A DNA stretch of 64,000 nt from Sodiomyces alkalinus F11. Its lineage: Eukaryota; Ascomycota; Sordariomycetes; Glomerellales; Plectosphaerellaceae. A model generated the notes under the pieces. That model did not search any database. It was not told the DNA's origin and saw only the letters and a program-made list of their open reading frames with translations. The position numbers were made by a program, and so were the translations under genes. Location: NCBI RefSeq assembly GCF_003711515.1, contig NW_021167084.1, positions 1,310,399-1,374,398 on the forward strand. The letters are read 5' to 3'. Positions 34,524 to 46,800 of the stretch are shown here, piece by piece. Numbering within the stretch: the first letter of the stretch is position 1; each line of letters starts with the position of its first letter.

Positions 34524-36314
34524 CATGAGCATAGCATACGATTTACTCTCCCGTCCGATGAAGTTCTCGCGAGAGGAGGTTCTCGGGTTTGGGCAACCTC
34601 GAAGATCGACCGTGTATTTTTACTTTGTAGAAGAAAAAAGGAATACGGATGTGACTTGACGAATAGAAGAGAATATCACAATGAGCGTTCAGCTGCACAG
34701 GTTGAAGAGCACACCCGTATAAGGTACATGTAGTAACTGATAGGTAGCAGTGTAGGGGGCAACCTTGTCGCCATCTCCATGTCTTCGCAGACCTCTCGGG
34801 CACTCACTACGAACCACGAGTCCCTTGGCTCTCTTGGATTAGAGATGGAGATACAACATTCCCAACAACCAGCATGTAAAATTCGGTTTTCGCCGATAGT
34901 TCTACTTTCATACCAGACACGAAGCTTGCGATTATCGAGCATGAAAAACAAGGCAACTGGCACCGTCTTCGGCCGCATAGTCTCACGTTGAGTTTGCTGT
35001 GGACCATGATATTCCTCCCCCCTGCGGGACGGGCTCCTTTACTTGAAGGACCCATCGACATGGGCTGATCATGTTGTCTCGCTAGCTGCTTTTTCTCTAT
35101 GCGTATAAATACATATATATAGACAGTAAAATTTCCCTGTCTTGTTTATCAACTTTGAACCACATATAACTTCAGCGGTGTGTTCGTTTGGAGCAGACAA
35201 AACCGCCAAAAATGACCAGTTCTCCGGCCTACATATCTTGGTTCCTATTATACTCATTAGTAGTTTATTTAGACTTGATATCTACTACTAAGTCCGAATT
35301 ACTGCGGGTAGTCACCGTTTTCTACACAATGATGCCCTATAGAAGAGAAATATAACAACAAGATGAAAAGAATCCAGCAGTTACAAACATGTAGAATGAT
35401 CCAGAGACGTGTTGTGTTATTGGACTTCCTCATCCTCCCCATAAATGGCCACTTCAACTACGTAGTTGCAAAAAATCAGATCATGATTGAGGCTCTCATA
35501 CGTCGAGTCGTCTCCGGTGGATGCCGTGCGGAGAGTTCAATACGGACGAAGAGGTCATGCCTTTCAAACAAACATGAACACAGCAGGGAGACCGACCAGA
35601 GTTCACCGACGCAGAGACTGGAGAGACGATTTACTGAAAAAGCGATTAAATTGCGTATACACACCAAGCATAGCCTATAACTGCATCCCCTGTGCCTCTG
35701 ATTCCAAGGCGTAACCACGAAACAACTTGGGAAACGAACAAAGTAAAAGAAAAGAAGTAAAGAATGGCGAGGGACGCTGGCAGCCCAGCAAATCGAGGAA
35801 GAGCCTTGATCAGATCTCTGCCTCCCCCGTCCCCCCTTCGAGAAGAACCCCGACTCTTGTCGCGTCCCGGGTCAAGCCAATCCATCTTGGTATCTCGTCC
35901 TGTCCATATCCCGTCAATCTTATCCAGCCCTCTCGCCTCGGCGCCCCTTCATCCCAGGTCGTCCGCCTCTAGTTGAAGTAAAGTGGTCCGGAAAATGACT
36001 CCCCTCCAGGTTAAAATTCCGCACACAGGGCCGTCTCAGGTCCGTGGTTCCTGTCCTCGTTGCAGAAGAATATAAAACGCATAGTTGTGTCTCGGGAAAA
36101 AAAAAAGAAGAGTAAAAAAAGAGGGAATTTCAAAAGCGCCTTTTGTGTCGCTCTCATGCCATTGCCTCCCCATCCCTACAGGGTCGTACAAAAATGTACG
36201 AGAACCTGTTCCCATGCGTATGTGTGTTGTGTGCGCGTGACGGCGCTTTTTGTTTTGGTCTTTTTTTTTTTTTTGTTTTGTTTTCCTTTCTTCTTTCGAT
36301 AAAGATGGACGGGT
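34524..36314. other. Convergent 3' intergenic region
   Basis: Lies between AIM24 (+) and UDP-glucose dehydrogenase (-). It is AT-rich around 35090-35350 and T-rich near 36258-36300. No gene was recognised. Frames near 35727-35976 are Pro/Ser/Arg-rich without motifs. Confidence 0.5.
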
Positions 36315-38489
36315 TTACATGCCGACACCCTTACCGATACCCTGAACCTTGAATCCCAGCTTCTCGAGCTCGGGCGCGCTGACCACGTTACGGCCATCGA
36401 GAACGAGCTTGGGAAGCTTCATCATGGCCGAGACCTCCTCCCAGTCGACCGGATCGCCGCCACCCTCGGCGTTGGTGGAGGATGTGTTGCAGCCCTTGCA
36501 GTTCTCGGGGCACGCCTCGGGCTTGAGGCGCTTGAGGGGGTCCAGGGGCACCTTGTTCTTGCCCCGGGTGACGCAATTCTCGAGCTCGATCAGGTCCATC
36601 TCAGTCGGGTGTGGGCCGAGAAAGCCGGTGTTCGCATCGGCGAGCTGCTGCTCCTTGCTGCCGTTCCACAGGCTGGTGCGGCGGGCCGTGGCCTGCGCCT
36701 GCTTGGGGTAGTGGAAGTGGTACCACGGCGTCAGGATGCAGATGGCCGAAGCGCCGTCCGTGGTCTCCCGCCAGTTGGTGCGCACCTTGACCTGGGCCAA
36801 CGTCGGCTCGTCCTGGATGTGCTGCCCCACCTCCGACAGGATCTCCTCGGGCGAGCAGCCCGGGTCGAAGATGGCGATCTCGCGCGGCCTCTCGTTGGCG
36901 AGCTGCCGGATGATGTGGACAGCGATGGAGTTGCGCGTGTCGTTGGTGCCCTCCTTGAAGGCGAAGCCGAAAATGGCCACCTTCTTGCCCCGCAGGTTGC
37001 CGTTCAGGGCGCGGTGCACCTTCTCGGCAAAGCGCTGGCGCTGGTACTTGTTGATGTCCAGGACGCCCATCCAGTAGTCCGCCACGGTGTCCAGGTGGAG
37101 GACCCGGGCCATGTAGCTGAGGTTGAGAATGTCCTTCTCGAAGCAGGAGCCGCCGAAGCCGACGCCGGCGTGCAGGAACTTCTTGCCGAGACGCGAGTCG
37201 GCGCCGATTCCCCTGCTGATCTCCTGAACGTCGGCACCCAGCTCCTCGCACATCGCCGAGATACTGTTGATGCTGGAGATACGCTGGGCAAGCATGGCGT
37301 TGGCGACGAGCTTCGTCAGCTCGCTCGACCATGTGTTCACGGTCAGGATCTTCGACTCGGGCACCCAACCGGCGTAGACACCCTTCAGGGCGGCGGCGGC
37401 ACGGAGACCGGCGGGGGTGGTGTTGCTGCCGATCAGGATACGATCCGGATTCATGAGATCACGGACAGCTGTACCCTCAGCAAGGAACTCCGGGTTGGAG
37501 ACGACCTCGAACTCGCAGCGCGGTCGGTATTGGGCAAGCTGTAGCAAAAAGGTACAACGTTAGCACGGCTTGGTTCACCCATTGATTTGAATACGATCCA
37601 GCTTCGCGATCAGACCGTGGGCCCATGGTGTCGACTTACAATCTCGCGAATCATGCGAGCGGTGCCCGTGGGGACAGTGCTCTTCTCAACAACGACGGCG
37701 CCATTCTTTGCGTACTTGGCCACGGTCTCCGAGGCACCCTCAACGGCACTGAGGTCGGCGGTCATGCCGGCACCGATACCGTAGGTCTTTGTCGGGGTGT
37801 TGACGCAGATGAGGACGATATCAGCGGCACCAATGCCGTTCTCCAGATCGGTAGAGAAAGTCAGGTTAGGGGTGCGGGGGGCAACCTTAATAGTCTTGTT
37901 AATAGTCGGGAGGAAGGCAGTCGTTTCATTAGTGCCATCCCGGGCAATCCTCACGATCTTCGGCAGTCCAGTCTCGTGAATGGGAAGGTGAGGAGAATTC
38001 CAAGCCGCCACGCGCTCGGCGTTGAGGTCGACGACGGTGACCTGGATATGGGGGTTGTGGAAGGCAATGAGAGCAGCGGTAGGGCCACCTGGGGTGCAAC
38101 AATGTTAGCAGTTGGAGGTGAACAGGTGGCGGGTTGGCAGATGTCCCGGCATTACACTGCATACTGCCGGGCAGGGAGCAGGACTGCCACGGTCCATGCA
38201 GCTAGGTAGACGGGACGGCCACAGAGACCATTGCAGACATATACATACCGACAAAGCCGGCGCCGACGAAGCAGATGTTCTTGACCTCCATTGGTTCCAA
38301 AGGAACAGTGCTTGCGTCGGTCGAGGTCGAAGCCTTGGGTTCGTCAGGGCTCCGGGAGCGCGATGTTGGAGGGGAGGTGTCAGGAGTGCCGGCTGCTGTG
38401 GAACCGAGCTCAGAACGGGCGGTGACTGTTTCGATGGTCGACGCAGAGTCGCCCGAGATGATAACTGTGCGATTAACGGGGGAAGCCAT
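36315..38489 (-). CDS. UDP-glucose 6-dehydrogenase
   Basis: Exons 38489-38249, 38088-37640 and 37538-36315 give 637 residues. It oxidises UDP-glucose to UDP-glucuronate with two NAD+. Residues 1 to about 69 are a Ser/Thr/Pro-rich extension not present in the core family. The Rossmann motif GAGFVGG follows (76-82), then ICVNTPT and STVPTGT. The catalytic Cys362 lies in GFGGSCFEKD, and FAFKEGTNDTRNS replaces the usual FKxDTxDTRxS. A CPENCKGC motif sits near the C-terminus before the closing domain. The core family is about 400-490 residues, so this is a long fungal form. Convergent with AIM24; a 4-kb non-coding stretch lies upstream. Confidence 0.93.
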
Positions 38490-41400
38490 TTAGCCGCGAG
38501 CGAGGAGAAACGAGGGAAAGAAGCGAGCGGAAGGAGACGTGGTTGTCTCCAGAGAGAGATGCGAAAGGATTAAGCTCGGCAGAAGACGTGGGAAATTCGG
38601 CGAACGACGCGTTAAAGGCACGGACGACGAATACGATACGAATCGAGAACGAGTCGAGTCGAAGATTGAAAAAGGAAAGGGGCGGGAAAAAGTGGCTAAG
38701 AAATAGGAGAAAAAAAAAGGCGAGAAAAAAAGAAAGGGGGAATTCCAGACTGGGGTGGTGCCTGAGAAAACTGACGGGTCCGCCGTGCGAGGATTGACAG
38801 CACAATAGCCAGACCTAGAAATATACGAAGTACAGGTGGGTAATTATTAGTTATCGCCCATGGGCTAACGTCCACGAAAGGTACTTTAGGTTACGAGGTA
38901 CCCCTGATATCAGTAGGTAGGTAGGTACGTGTACTCCCTTAGGTAGGCTAAATGTACCTTAGGTGTGCAGGTACTTCTAGCATCGTATCCTGCTTCCGGA
39001 ATGACTTCAACCTCTCAATCAGTGGCCAGGGTCCCCTAAAGCGTCGTGGAGGCACATTGCTGTGGCCTCGAGAAACCTACACGGAATGGAAGAACCTGGC
39101 GTTTGCAGCAAGTGACGAATTGAAATCTCCAGTCGAGCAAGAAAGGATACTCCATGGCGTTACCTGTAAGTTAATTCGGATTTTTTAAACCAATACTACG
39201 ACGTGTGTGGAGAGGAGTCAGTTCTGAGAAACGCAGACAAGAAGACGGATTAATACGGTGGTGGGGGTCGATTCTCTCGCCGCTTGCGATCTGACCATAA
39301 TAAGGTACGGTACATGGACTGGTATGCTAGTGTCGGTACTCCGTAACCAACCCATCACTGGTCCGGAAAAAGTCAAAGGTCCAACCTCTGGGCTTGCCAC
39401 AGTGTACATGTACTTTTTCCCTGGGCGCCTGGCAGATAAGAGCCTTGAGAGTTTTTCCCCGTCCCCCTTGAACTTAATTCCCCTGCTTCTGCCTTGTGGG
39501 AAAGGGGAATGAAAGAACCCTGGGCCATCGTCACTGACTGCGTACCTTACGTAATTAGTTCATATTGGGTACGGGTTAGGTACATTCTTGTCGATTTCCC
39601 CGTTTCTCTGGATTATCATGCGTACCGGTAGTCTGTGTGGGCGTAATAATCCGCAACCATACTATTCCGTTCGATAATCGTATTGATTTCCCTGTACCAT
39701 GAACCAATTTCATTTACGCTTCGTGAGTAATGATAAGCCATCCGTGATCAACACTACATATGTTTGGGGTCCCTTTTATATATTGAACCATGCCACTGCA
39801 TTCCTGGCTTAGGTATCGACACAGTATCTCTTACCTCATCCATTACTATTCCCTATTTCAACCAGTGTCTATCCTATCCCCATTCTTCAGGGTTTGAAAT
39901 TTCCCAGACTACCTGGCTACCCTCCCATCAGACCATTCCACATCACCGCTCTTTTCCTGGCCGACCGGATTGACTGCGCACATGTAGAGAACGCGTCTAT
40001 TTTGAGAGACTTTCCCGTGTCAAATCATCTCAAGTCTCTCCACACTCACACGCCACTACCATTGCCGCTAGAACGAACTTCGCTATGTTTCCTTGCCGAT
40101 ACCTACTCCGTACTTGATACCATGGCTCGTACGTGTACACGTGTAGTGTACGTTAGACACCCGCCTTGCCGAACCAGGACGACTCGCTCGCTCGCTACTT
40201 TGGGCAGCGATCGCCATCGAGCTTGCGAATCGCCTGGGCTGGTCCGTGTTTCGTGGACGGGAGTCACATACCATTAATAGACATCCGCCTTACCTCCTGT
40301 ATCCGGTATCAAGTTGCAATTGCCAATGCGAGAGAAGGTTCCATGTCAGGTTATTGGAAGTCGCGGGGAGCAAATGCTGTACTCCCACATTCCGCCACCA
40401 CAACTATCCATGCAAGGTAACCCCCCCACGGGAATGGTGACCTCTGTGACATCATAACCGTCGCAGCGTCGCAGCAAAGGGAGAGAGGGGCGCATGCAAA
40501 ATAACGGGAACCTGCTTCTCCAAGCCATGGTCTGAGGAAAACAACAAGTTTCGGATCTCACACCATCGTCTCCCTTGCCAGTGGCTGTGCAGAGATCGTG
40601 TCTGGCGTTTGCCAATGGCCATAGGAAGCAACCCCGAGGTGCCGAAATCGGTCCGGTGCACTCTCTCGGTTTCGTTCAGTGGCAAGGTCGTGGTGATGTG
40701 AGCCGAGATCGATTTTTTGCTTCTCGTATTAATTATAATGCGCGACGTCTGCTTGGGTAGGTAGCCAAGGGGCTGGAAACGTGGCAGCGAACGAAGGGGA
40801 GAAAGTACAAAGTACGAAAAATGCCCCGTATGCGGACGGTCCAAGTAGTTCAGAAGAATTAAAGACGTCCGCCTTTGCCTGGCAGCAAGTGATAGGAGAA
40901 AGGGGAACAATGGATAAATCGCTGTCCCGTCGAGAGAACTTCCACTAAAATAACTTAAATAGTTGGGAATGTATAAGCGGTGGACGGTCTGTCGGAGCCG
41001 TTTTGACAATAGTTGGCTCAAGTAGCACACAAATCCAGCGACGTGTGGCTTCATTGCTGCTTACGTAGCTTGGGCGAGCTTGCGAGCTTACGACGACTCG
41101 GCCTTGGCAAAGATTGGTGACGAAAATCCCTGGAAATTTACAATGGAAGTTTCACACACCTTTTATTATTACCTAGGTACTCAATGTGATGTGAATTCTT
41201 ACCATGAGAACACCACCAGACCGAGTACGAAGTACGGATGGTGCAACCATATCTTCACATAGTACACGTGTAGGTAGATGGCAGAGTGCGATATGAATTC
41301 ATCATTCCACATACCATCACGATTGTTCTGGAAATATTCATCAATAAGAGTCAAATAGTCGACGAATGTATCCGCCGATTAGTAATTAGAGATTCACTCA

Positions 41401-42571
41401 TACGGTATCCCCGGACTCCTGATGCGATCATGTCGACGCGTCCTCCTGGAGCACCGATTGTCTCAAGCTGGCGTGTTCCCTCCACTGATACCTCGCACCT
41501 CCTTGGCCGAGGCAGCAGAGGCAGTCGATCAGTTGGTTGATCCATCTGTTGGGATTCAAATGTCCCGCGCTCGCCATCTCGCAGGTTACGACCTGGTGTA
41601 CTCAGAATACTTACTCCGTCCTCCGCAGTCAGTACACCTAATTATGGCGTGTCCCAGGGCAGGGATTCGCAGCCGTCACATGGGATGTACCGCACCTCGC
41701 CGTATCGGAAGTGTCCAGTTATTTATTAGGAAATAATGCAATCAATGAGACCTCTGGGGGTCTTGTCGACATCCTGGGATCCAGACCGACAACAAGATGC
41801 TCGACTTGTTGGAGGATTCCGACCTACGACCGTCACGATCCTCGATTTCTTCAGGTTTTCGTGTATTACTTAAAAGTCGTCGTCCTGTAATTAGTCTGTC
41901 GCTCTCGTCCCGTCGATGCCTAACATACCTTACCTTGAGGTAAGTACTTCATTACAGCTATGGCAATCAAACGGAGTAGGTAAGGTAGTGTACGCGTGTA
42001 CACGTGTATGGTGTAATTACCTTATATAGTACAAAGTACCTATGTACACTAAAGTAACCCTTCCCAGACGCTGATCATTGGCTGGCTAAGGTGTTGACTC
42101 GACGGCACGGACCACGTTACCGTGCCACAGAACTCCTTAAAGTTATGCATAACGGTGCTGCTCACTGCCCGCCGAAATAAGAATTCGGCAAATCCACTTG
42201 ATTTCTTTCCAACACTGTGACCATCATCGCAACTGGTCGTCCGTCATTCGCTCTTTCACTTCACCCCTGACGACCCGTGCTTTCTCTTCTGTCGCTCGAT
42301 TACGAAGGCTACCTACAGAAGAAATCAGACTTTTTGTCCCTCTTTCCACCTCTCTCTTCCCTGGTTTTTGCTAAACAGGTGGTCCGTTTCACTCGTTCCC
42401 TTCGTTGGACCCTTTATTTTTCCGCATCACACCGTTCGACTACGTCGCCGTCGTAATCTGTCGCCAAAGTGCCTTTGATTTTCTTCTTCTTCTTCGCGCC
42501 ACCACAGCTCTGCATCATAGAACCCGACCACAAGCTTTCTGAAAACAATAGATCGGCACAAAGACAGAAAT
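38490..42571. other. Intergenic, about 4.1 kb
   Basis: The first 300 bases are the likely UDP-glucose dehydrogenase promoter/leader. The rest holds many short palindromes: TACGAAGTAC at 38824-38833, GTACTCCGTA at 39336-39345, TACTCCGTAC at 40104-40113 and GTACGAAGTAC at 41225-41235. A GGTA/TACC-rich patch lies at 38880-38975. The 200-codon frame at 40452-41054 (-) has no recognisable motif and was not called. Confidence 0.5.
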
Positions 42572-43803
42572 ATGAAGAGCGCCTTCGTTCTGAGCAGCAG
42601 CTTTTCGCTGCTGCTGAGTCTGGCTTCAGCGCAGAGCTACGACGCGACCATTTGCGGCGAGGATCGCTTCGGCGAGTTTTCGGATCCCCATGTCTGTGAG
42701 TATTGCCGATAATTATCTCACGAGGAAGCTTGATTTCGATTTTGAAGCATCCGAGATGGGGCTTAACCATGTCGGGCCTGCCGACTGACCGTCATGCTAC
42801 AGACCTTCCCAACGCCTGGAACGATAACAGCCCAGACGATGGTTACGTTTGCATGTCGGTCGACAACAGCACACCTGCGTTTGACGTGACGTGGATGTGG
42901 CCCGAGAACATTGCCGATGTGCACTCCTACCCCTACGTGCGCCTCAACGACGACGACCTGCCGACGCGTCTCAGCACCATTCAGTCCATGCGCATCAAGT
43001 CCGACTGGATCATGACGCTCGGAAGCCCCCGCTCCCCGCCGCGCGACTTCAGCAACAGCACCTGGGCCGAGAACAAGGAGGAGCTCGACGAGGCTGGCGT
43101 CACCGCAAACGCCGCCTGGGATTTCTTCCTCGATGGCAACCGCACCAGGACGTATAACCCCGTCGACTCCGCCATCGAGGTCATGATTTGGCTGGGCCGC
43201 GTGGGCCATGCCCGTCCTCTTGAGGGCGACGGTGTCGTGACGAGAATTACACTCGGCGACCACACTTTGTACGTTTCTATCTTGGGCTGCTGCACCTCTG
43301 TTCGGACGACTGCATTGGTTGGAATGAGGATGCTTCGGTGGCTACAATCCTTTTTGAAGTCTTTCTAACAACAGAATGCTACCAGCCAACTTCACTACCA
43401 GCTGAACTTCCGCTCCCGCCACGTCTTCACCTGGATCCTCGCCGACGGCGGCGACGTGACCCAGTTCGACGAGGACGTGAGCCCGCTCTTCGAATACATC
43501 CTCAACAACCCGCCCCCCGAGTCCGACGACGAGGACGCCGCCGAATGGCCCGAGAACCCGTATCTCGGCCTGGTTGAGTTTGGCTCCGAGACCTGGTTCT
43601 CCAGGGAGAACGTCACTTTCTCCGTCGCCAACTTCGCGCTCGACCTCGAGGTCGACGAGGACGCTGCCGACTCGGGCTCTGACGGCGGCAGCGGCGGCAG
43701 CGGCGGCGATGACGAGGATGATGCCGCCATGGCGCTGGGCGTTCCATTCCTTGGCTTTGTAGCCCCTGTGGCCCTGTTGGCGGGCGCGATGATTGGGCTG
43801 TAG
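42572..43803 (+). CDS. GPI-anchored GH12-like glycoside hydrolase
   Basis: Exons 42572-42695, 42803-43268 and 43386-43803 give 335 residues. For intron 2, the donor GTACGT at 43269 pairs in frame only with the acceptor TACCAG at 43380-43385. The nearer CAG at 43374 would give an early stop. Residues 1-20 are a signal peptide. The GH12-like pattern includes AIEVMIWLG (nucleophile candidate E167), ITLGDHTFQLHYQLN, and EFGSETW (acid/base candidate E265), in the same order as in GH12 endoglucanases/xyloglucanases. Residues 283-311 are an acidic, Gly/Ser-rich stalk. The C-terminal 24 residues are hydrophobic and fit a GPI signal. Overall similarity is distant, so substrate and activity are uncertain. 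Confidence 0.82.
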
Positions 43804-46800
43804 GCGGGGCATTGTCGACGGGGAAGTGTTACCGGCAGCGATGACGCAAAAGACATGGGAGTTGGGCGGGTGCTGTTTTACACGCATTATTGTTTTGTTG
43901 TCGGAAGTACTTGGTCCATTTCGATAGACCATTGGCGTGTTTCGTATCAGGGCATTTTATGATATTTTTTTTTGTTCTTGCACTCATACATGTGTATTTA
44001 TCTTGCCCAAGACGCGTCCACATACATGGCTTGTCTCGAGGGCGACGGTCGGGCTTGATTGAAGCTGCTCGAGGAGGCCCCATTAATACTCAAGAGATAT
44101 CAATGACTATTTCTGATTGATTATACGAATCATTATGATTCCGCGATATTAGCATCCCGATCATACTAAATATATCCGGGTTACATGTGATATGTATGTT
44201 CCTCACCACCTGACGATCTAAACTCCCTTCGACAAGGTTACATACAAGTAAGGTTTTGTGATCGGCACAGCTATTTGGACCGTCAAACTTGATTTAGGTT
44301 ACTCAAGGAACACCAATCCATTGATTGATCAGCCCTTGATCAACCTCGGGATGTTGATCGAGTATCGACAGGGGCCGAGTCCACGATGAGCGTAGCTTAA
44401 TGTTAAATTCAGAGATGTTCTGTTGTATGGTGTCTACCATCTTCATCTCGCCTCTTCTTCCCCTGTTCTTCCCCTGTATTAATGTGTCGACGGAGGGACA
44501 TCTCTGCCAACTATTCGCTGCAAAGTCTGAAGGCGTATTTCTTTTATAAACCTCTGAGGGCACTCCGTATTATAACTCTTTTTCGCCAGGGCATGTGTCT
44601 TTTCCTGGTAAAGGTTGCGGGAGTCCTCCGTATTGGTGACGTCGAATACCGGCCAGAAAATCGAACACAAAAAGTCAATTATTATAGTGCGGCGTCGCTA
44701 TTTGTGCACACAGAAAAATGTGCCAGGGGTCTATGAAGTACGTAGTGCGAAGTGATTACGAAGTACTGAGTACATACGAGTTCAGGGGGGCTGTGCCTGT
44801 GTCTATCCTCGTAATTTCTTCAGGCCTTGTGGCACGGTTTTCAGACCGTTACCGAGACCTAGCGACCGCTGAACCGGCGGCTGTGCTGATGGTGTTCGCT
44901 GACGGTCTGGTCCAGAGTGTACGTTTTACCTAACCATCTTCGAGGCTACCTTACTCAATACCACTTCGTATTCATCTCACCTATCGTGGGAAAAAAAAAA
45001 AAAAAAACGAAAAAAAGGGTTCGAAGGAGCCTAGTACCAGAATCTAGTACATATTCGAACCTGGCAAGCCCACCTTTGGCTGGTGGGCTCAAAATAGGAG
45101 CCTACATGGGATGGGGCCTGGGAATAGCCGGGCGGATTGTCCTTCGTATCGCGGCTTGGCAGTACGATACGCAAGGAAGATGATTACAGGATTAGATCGT
45201 GAAGCGGGCCCTTCTCTTCAGAGTTTTCTCTCATTCTTTTTTTCTTACTTTTCTTCGAATTATTATTATTCATCCTAGTCGAATTAATTTTCACACTCTT
45301 TCTTTGGTTCCCCATTTGTCTCGACTCGGAACATATAGAAGAATGCGAGCAGCTTACGGGCTAAATTTATAGCGGGTGGCCCCGTTCAAGTTCATGCCCT
45401 ACGCCCTCCTGTTCCTGATAAGCATGGCCTCTGCGGGGAGGAAAAGAAATGAAAAAAAAGAGGAAGAATAACGAGGTTACAGTTCAGTTATTACATGGCC
45501 AGAAACAGCCGAAATGGGCCGGTCTTCTTATCGTGGACCACACGGACTGGGAAAATTCACCGGTGAGGCGTGGTGTATGTATCGGCTGTGGAAGCATGTC
45601 TGGCTGGCACCATTGGAGGATAGGAATTAATTGGATGTGTCTGTCAGCGCTAATCAACGGCTCTGGCGCAAGCAGCTGAGACGGCTATCAAGCAGAATGA
45701 CGCTCATCTCCCGCTGAACTTGACTTGTTAGTTCCTGTTGGTTCTGTTTCCTGAGACTACGTGTAGATACAACGGTGGCAGCAGTTCCCTGACGGTCCTG
45801 CAGGGGATAAAAACGGCTCACAATTATCTTAAGATTTCAACCCCTCAATTTTGACCCTATTTTGACGGCTCCAGTTACGCTGTATCTGACACACACCCCT
45901 TCTGATCGTATTTATCCCCTTTTCATCGTGATCCTCGTATTCCTTGAGGTGATTGAGAATCCGAGAGAGAATATTTTGAAAGTGCTAGTACTTATGCTGT
46001 GATAATCATGGCTGTGCTCTTTCATTAAGTATTCCTTCCTCGTGGTGGCTACGGGAAACCACAATTCAATGCGGTTTAGCGGGGAGATCACAGTTGCGTG
46101 GATGTAACGAGAGGCTTCTGTGTTCTGTGGCTTTACCATGGTGATGCAATCATCGTGGTGCCAACCAGGGTCACAAATCAATAAGGTAAGAGCTAGCCAA
46201 GGGGGTCTGTTGGGGGGCACTGTGGCTCGGACAACAACAACAACCTAGGCACCTTGGTATTACCCATCGTTGCATTGCGCACCCACACTCGCACACAAAA
46301 CCTGCGTTCCCGTTCCGTTTGAAGTGCTTGGCTTCGTGAAAAAGGTCGTCACAAAAGGAACCACCCTCGATCGAGTTTTCGTGCTTCGTACGAATATACG
46401 GATAAGGTGTCGGTTCTCTGGGTAATAGGCACACCGCATGTGTACATTGTAGTGTCACGGCGGTCGACTTGGTCGGCAGTCGGAGTCTCTGACACCGCCA
46501 CATTCCACGGCAGGTTCATACTTTGTAATTTTGCCAGATTGGTAAGGTAGGCAGGCACAGATTAGTTCTGCACAAGCCGATCTATACATCCATGTCTATG
46601 ATCAGGCCAAGGAAGCGCGGGCTCGTCCGAATAGGAGACGATGACGCTATCTTTGCTTTGTGACAAGGGTCCAAGAGTTCGAACATGTTGTATCCAACTC
46701 TGCCGGCCAAGCAAATGAATGGGGTTTCCATCGAATTCGGGATTTTTGAGACCAGGTACTGACTGTCCCATAAGTGGTGCCCGACCACGCTTTTCTCTCA

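Noticed and set aside
40452..41054. 200-codon minus-strand frame in the 4-kb gap
   Set aside because: No motif, signal, or codon bias like the neighbouring genes; bases are AT-rich.
43273..43374. Alternative intron for the GH12-like gene with GTTTCT donor and CAG acceptor
   Set aside because: Keeps the frame but uses a weak donor; GTACGT at 43269 with TACCAG ending at 43385 is canonical and aligns better with GH12.
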